This document shows, piece after piece, positions 22,608 through 24,889 of a stretch of DNA of 24,889 nt. The stretch covers positions 1 to 24,889 of the forward strand of contig CAMKYP010000009.1 in the NCBI GenBank assembly GCA_946477505.1, written 5' to 3'. The translations under genes were made by a program, and so were the position numbers. Numbering within the stretch: position 1 is the stretch's first letter; every line of letters starts with the position of its first letter. The notes beneath the pieces were generated by a model that was not told the DNA's origin, searched no databases, and worked only from the letters and a program-made list of their open reading frames with translations. Source of the DNA: an uncultured Dechloromonas sp. Lineage in GTDB: Bacteria > Pseudomonadota > Gammaproteobacteria > Burkholderiales > Rhodocyclaceae.

Positions 22608-22634
22608 ATGTCCATTGACGGTGCGGTTTCCTGA
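22608..22634 (+). other. Possible 8-residue leader peptide (MSIDGAVS)
   Basis: An ATG with AGGAGA 8 nt upstream opens a frame of only eight codons ending in TGA at 22632-22634. This is the best ribosome site between the HD-GYP gene and the CBS/PAS gene, whose own ATG has none. It may be chance or a translated leader coupled to the downstream gene. Confidence 0.25.
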
Positions 22635-22660
22635 ACGCAATCCCTCTGCTTCCCCCTCCC

Positions 22661-24889
22661 ATGCCCATCGCCCATTCCTCAACCCTGGGCTCGATCATGA
22701 GCCTCGAAGTCCACACCTTGCCGCCGGAGGCGACTCTGCAGCAGGCTGTGCGAAAAATGTCGGACGAGCAGATATCCTGCGTCATCGTCCTCGCCGAGGG
22801 TATCCCGGTCGGCATCGTGACCGAAAGCAACATTGTTGGCGCCTTTCACGCCCGTACACCGGGCGACACGCGGGTCGGTACGATCATGTCGCAACCGCTG
22901 ATCAGCGCCCCCGTCGATCTCGACCTGGTCAGCGCCCGACGGCTGACCGAGGAAAAGAAGATCCGCCATCTGGTTGTCCTCGATGAAACCGGAACGATAG
23001 CCGGGATCGTCAGCGACACCGACTTCCGGATGTACCTGGGTAGCTCGGCTTTCCGGCATGTGCATACGCTGGAAGGCATCATGGATCACGAAGTCCCGCG
23101 TCTGCCTCCGGAGGCAGCACTCGACAAGGCTATCGCCCAGATGATCGAACGGGGTGCCGACTATCTGATCGTCAGCGAAGGCAATATGCCGGTCGGCATC
23201 CTGACCGAGCGGGACATCCCGCGCCTGCTCGCGCAACACGATGCTCCCCATGCCTTGACCTTACGCGAAACGATGAGCACACCGCTGCGCAGCGTGTCAG
23301 TTGACATGTCGGTGACGGGTGCGATGGAAGCGATGACCCGTTTCCGGCTGCGACACATGGTCGTGCTGAGCGAATCCGGTCAGATCGCCGGTGTGGTTAA
23401 CCAGCGACGGCTGCTTGAGCAACTGGCCCTGGAGCGGATGGAGCACGTCCTGCAGCATGCACAACAGGAACGCGACCGCCTTCGTCTCGAAGCCCACCTG
23501 CAGATGGCGCTCGATGGCGGGGGCGCCGGAAGCTGGGAATACCAGCACGACATCGACCGCTACCAGCTAAGCAAGGGCGTGCTGCGCATCCTGGGGTGCT
23601 CGGCCGGCGCCGCGCCGCGAACGCTGGCGGACTGGATGGAACGTGTTCATCCGGACGACCGGGAGGCGCTGGACAACGCTCACCGATCAGCCGCACAAGG
23701 CACGACCGAGGCCCAGTGCCTTGAATACCGCGTACGCCACGAAGATGGTCGCTGGCTGTGGATCGAGGACCGGCGCTACGTCACCGAGCGCTTGTCGGAT
23801 GCCAGCCCGCGCCTGACCGCCGGAGTCATCAACGACATCACGGCCCGCCAGAACGACAAGGACAAGATCGAACGCCAGAATCGCGCCTTGCGATTGATGA
23901 ACGCCGTTTCCCAGGCGCTCGTCCGCCATCACGACCAGCCCGGGATGCTGGCCGACGTATGCACCATCATTGTCGAAACAGGCGGCTACAAGCTGGCCTG
24001 GATTGGCGAGGCGATGCACGACCCGGACAAACGCATCCTTCCCCTCGCCTATTCGGGGAACGATGAAAGCTATCCGCTCAACCTGAACATCTCATGGGCC
24101 GACACATGGAATGGCCAGGGAACGGCCAGCCGGGCCATCCGGCACGGTCACCCGTTTGTCGCCCGCGACGTAGACCCCGACCCGGCCCTGGCGCACTGGC
24201 GGGAAGTGGCGCACACCCATGGCTTCCGCTCATCGATCAGTCTGCCCCTGTGGATCGACGGCAAGGTCTTCGGGAGCCTGAACCTCAACTCCCCGGACAT
24301 CGACACCTTCGACGACGATGAAGTCGCACTGCTGGCCCACATCGCCAGCGAAGTCGAACTCGGCATTGCCATGCAACGTTCGCGCCGCACGCTGGCACAC
24401 AGCGAAGCGATGCTGCAGGAAGCCCAACGCCTGGCGCGGATCGGCCATTTCACCTTCGAGGCTGACCGGGACGTGTTGATCGGCTCGCCGACGCATAACG
24501 AAATCCTCGGCATTCCCCCCGGCGAAGAACTGGACACCCGCGGCTGGCTTGCGTTGATTCACCCGGACGACCGCGAACGCGTCGCCAATTATTCGCGCGA
24601 CCGCGTATTCCGCAATCGCCAGCCCTTCGATTCGGAATACAGGACCATCCGGCGCGACAGCGGCGAAGAGCGCTGGATACACACGGCCGGACAACTGCTG
24701 ATCGGCACCGACGACCGAGTCAGCCGACTCTTCGGCACCAGCCAGGAGATCACCGAACGCAAGCAGTTCGAGCAACGACTGAGCCAGAACGAGGCGGCAC
24801 TGCGCGAAGCGCAAGCCATCGCCCATCTCGGCAGCTGGACACTGGATATCGCAAACGACCGGCTGAGCTGGAGCGACGAGGTGTACCGG
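22661..24889 (+). CDS. Multi-sensor signalling protein, CBS x4 - PAS - GAF - PAS - PAS (partial, C-terminus off window)
   Basis: 743 codons read without a stop from the ATG at 22661 to the window end. An in-frame stop at 22616 limits the start. The ATG at 22697 (M13) is an alternative, and neither has a good ribosome site. Order: four CBS motifs at about 13-65, 75-127, 140-192 and 203-255, each with the GIVT/GILT/GVVN-type strand and nearby D/N-x-R or similar; a helix at about 256-282; a PAS_3-type domain at about 283-400 with HPDDREAL; GAF at about 405-573 (ending SLNLNSPDIDTFDDDEVALL); PAS at about 580-705 with HPDDRERV and ITERKQFEQ; a third PAS from about 710. The output (GGDEF, EAL or kinase) is not visible. 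It is a cytoplasmic sensor with no membrane segments. The adjacent HD-GYP gene makes a c-di-GMP role plausible but unproved. Confidence 0.88.
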   Translation, partial: MPIAHSSTLGSIMSLEVHTLPPEATLQQAVRKMSDEQISCVIVLAEGIPVGIVTESNIVGAFHARTPGDTRVGTIMSQPLISAPVDLDLVSARRLTEEKKIRHLVVLDETGTIAGIVSDTDFRMYLGSSAFRHVHTLEGIMDHEVPRLPPEAALDKAIAQMIERGADYLIVSEGNMPVGILTERDIPRLLAQHDAPHALTLRETMSTPLRSVSVDMSVTGAMEAMTRFRLRHMVVLSESGQIAGVVNQRRLLEQLALERMEHVLQHAQQERDRLRLEAHLQMALDGGGAGSWEYQHDIDRYQLSKGVLRILGCSAGAAPRTLADWMERVHPDDREALDNAHRSAAQGTTEAQCLEYRVRHEDGRWLWIEDRRYVTERLSDASPRLTAGVINDITARQNDKDKIERQNRALRLMNAVSQALVRHHDQPGMLADVCTIIVETGGYKLAWIGEAMHDPDKRILPLAYSGNDESYPLNLNISWADTWNGQGTASRAIRHGHPFVARDVDPDPALAHWREVAHTHGFRSSISLPLWIDGKVFGSLNLNSPDIDTFDDDEVALLAHIASEVELGIAMQRSRRTLAHSEAMLQEAQRLARIGHFTFEADRDVLIGSPTHNEILGIPPGEELDTRGWLALIHPDDRERVANYSRDRVFRNRQPFDSEYRTIRRDSGEERWIHTAGQLLIGTDDRVSRLFGTSQEITERKQFEQRLSQNEAALREAQAIAHLGSWTLDIANDRLSWSDEVYR

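Noticed and set aside
1..24889. Mobile elements, CRISPR arrays, tRNA or rRNA genes
   Set aside because: No transposase or integrase frame, regularly spaced repeats or tRNA-like cloverleaf was seen. All genes fit a stable core-genome segment.

Overview
This is a GC-rich chromosomal segment of a betaproteobacterium, most likely Rhodocyclales (Dechloromonas/Azonexus-like). I infer this from the ndk-rlmN-pilF-rodZ-ispG-hisS-yfgM gene order, the style of the proteins, and the pairing of TRAP and DctA dicarboxylate transport with a DctSR two-component system. It looks like core genome. I see no insertion sequence, phage, CRISPR array, tRNA or rRNA, and no gene-free stretch longer than about 220 bases.

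Region 1 (1-7094, minus strand) is a housekeeping block. ndk (nucleotide balance) lies upstream of a tightly packed operon: rlmN (23S rRNA/tRNA methylation), a PilF/PilW-like type IV pilus protein, rodZ (cell shape), ispG (isoprenoids), hisS (histidyl-tRNA) and a YfgM-like protein cut by the window edge. Most junctions are 4-nt ATGA/GTGA overlaps or gaps of 5 nt or less. An unrecognised membrane-anchored protein lies upstream of ndk.

Region 2 (7146-14561) is a C4-dicarboxylate uptake module. It holds the TRAP transporter dctP-dctQ-dctM and the secondary carrier dctA, all on the minus strand and each ended by a clear terminator. The sensor kinase dctS and FixJ-type regulator dctR diverge from dctA. 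The most informative regulatory signal of the window is here. The motif GGATmACCACAATA occurs upstream of both dctP and dctA, in both cases exactly 21 nt before an ATACT-type -10 element. This puts the site at about -40, as expected for an activator overlapping -35, and DctR is the obvious candidate. A pair of mutually exclusive hairpins lies between dctP and dctQ.

Region 3 (14738-16970, plus strand) holds trxA, rho and rpmE. The rho leader is C-rich and lacks a Shine-Dalgarno sequence, which suggests autogenous Rho-dependent control. Downstream of rho is a palindrome-rich spacer with an imperfect copy of the rho 3' end. The rpmE promoter is framed by an inverted repeat.

Region 4 (16985-21355) holds a GT-C membrane glycosyltransferase, oligoribonuclease (orn, minus strand), and a divergent pair of an M48 membrane metallopeptidase and the ribosome-assembly GTPase rsgA.

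Region 5 (21402-24889) is signalling: a REC/HD-GYP regulator (probable c-di-GMP phosphodiesterase), then the N-terminal 743 residues of a large sensor protein with four CBS motifs, PAS, GAF and further PAS domains. Its output domain lies beyond the window.
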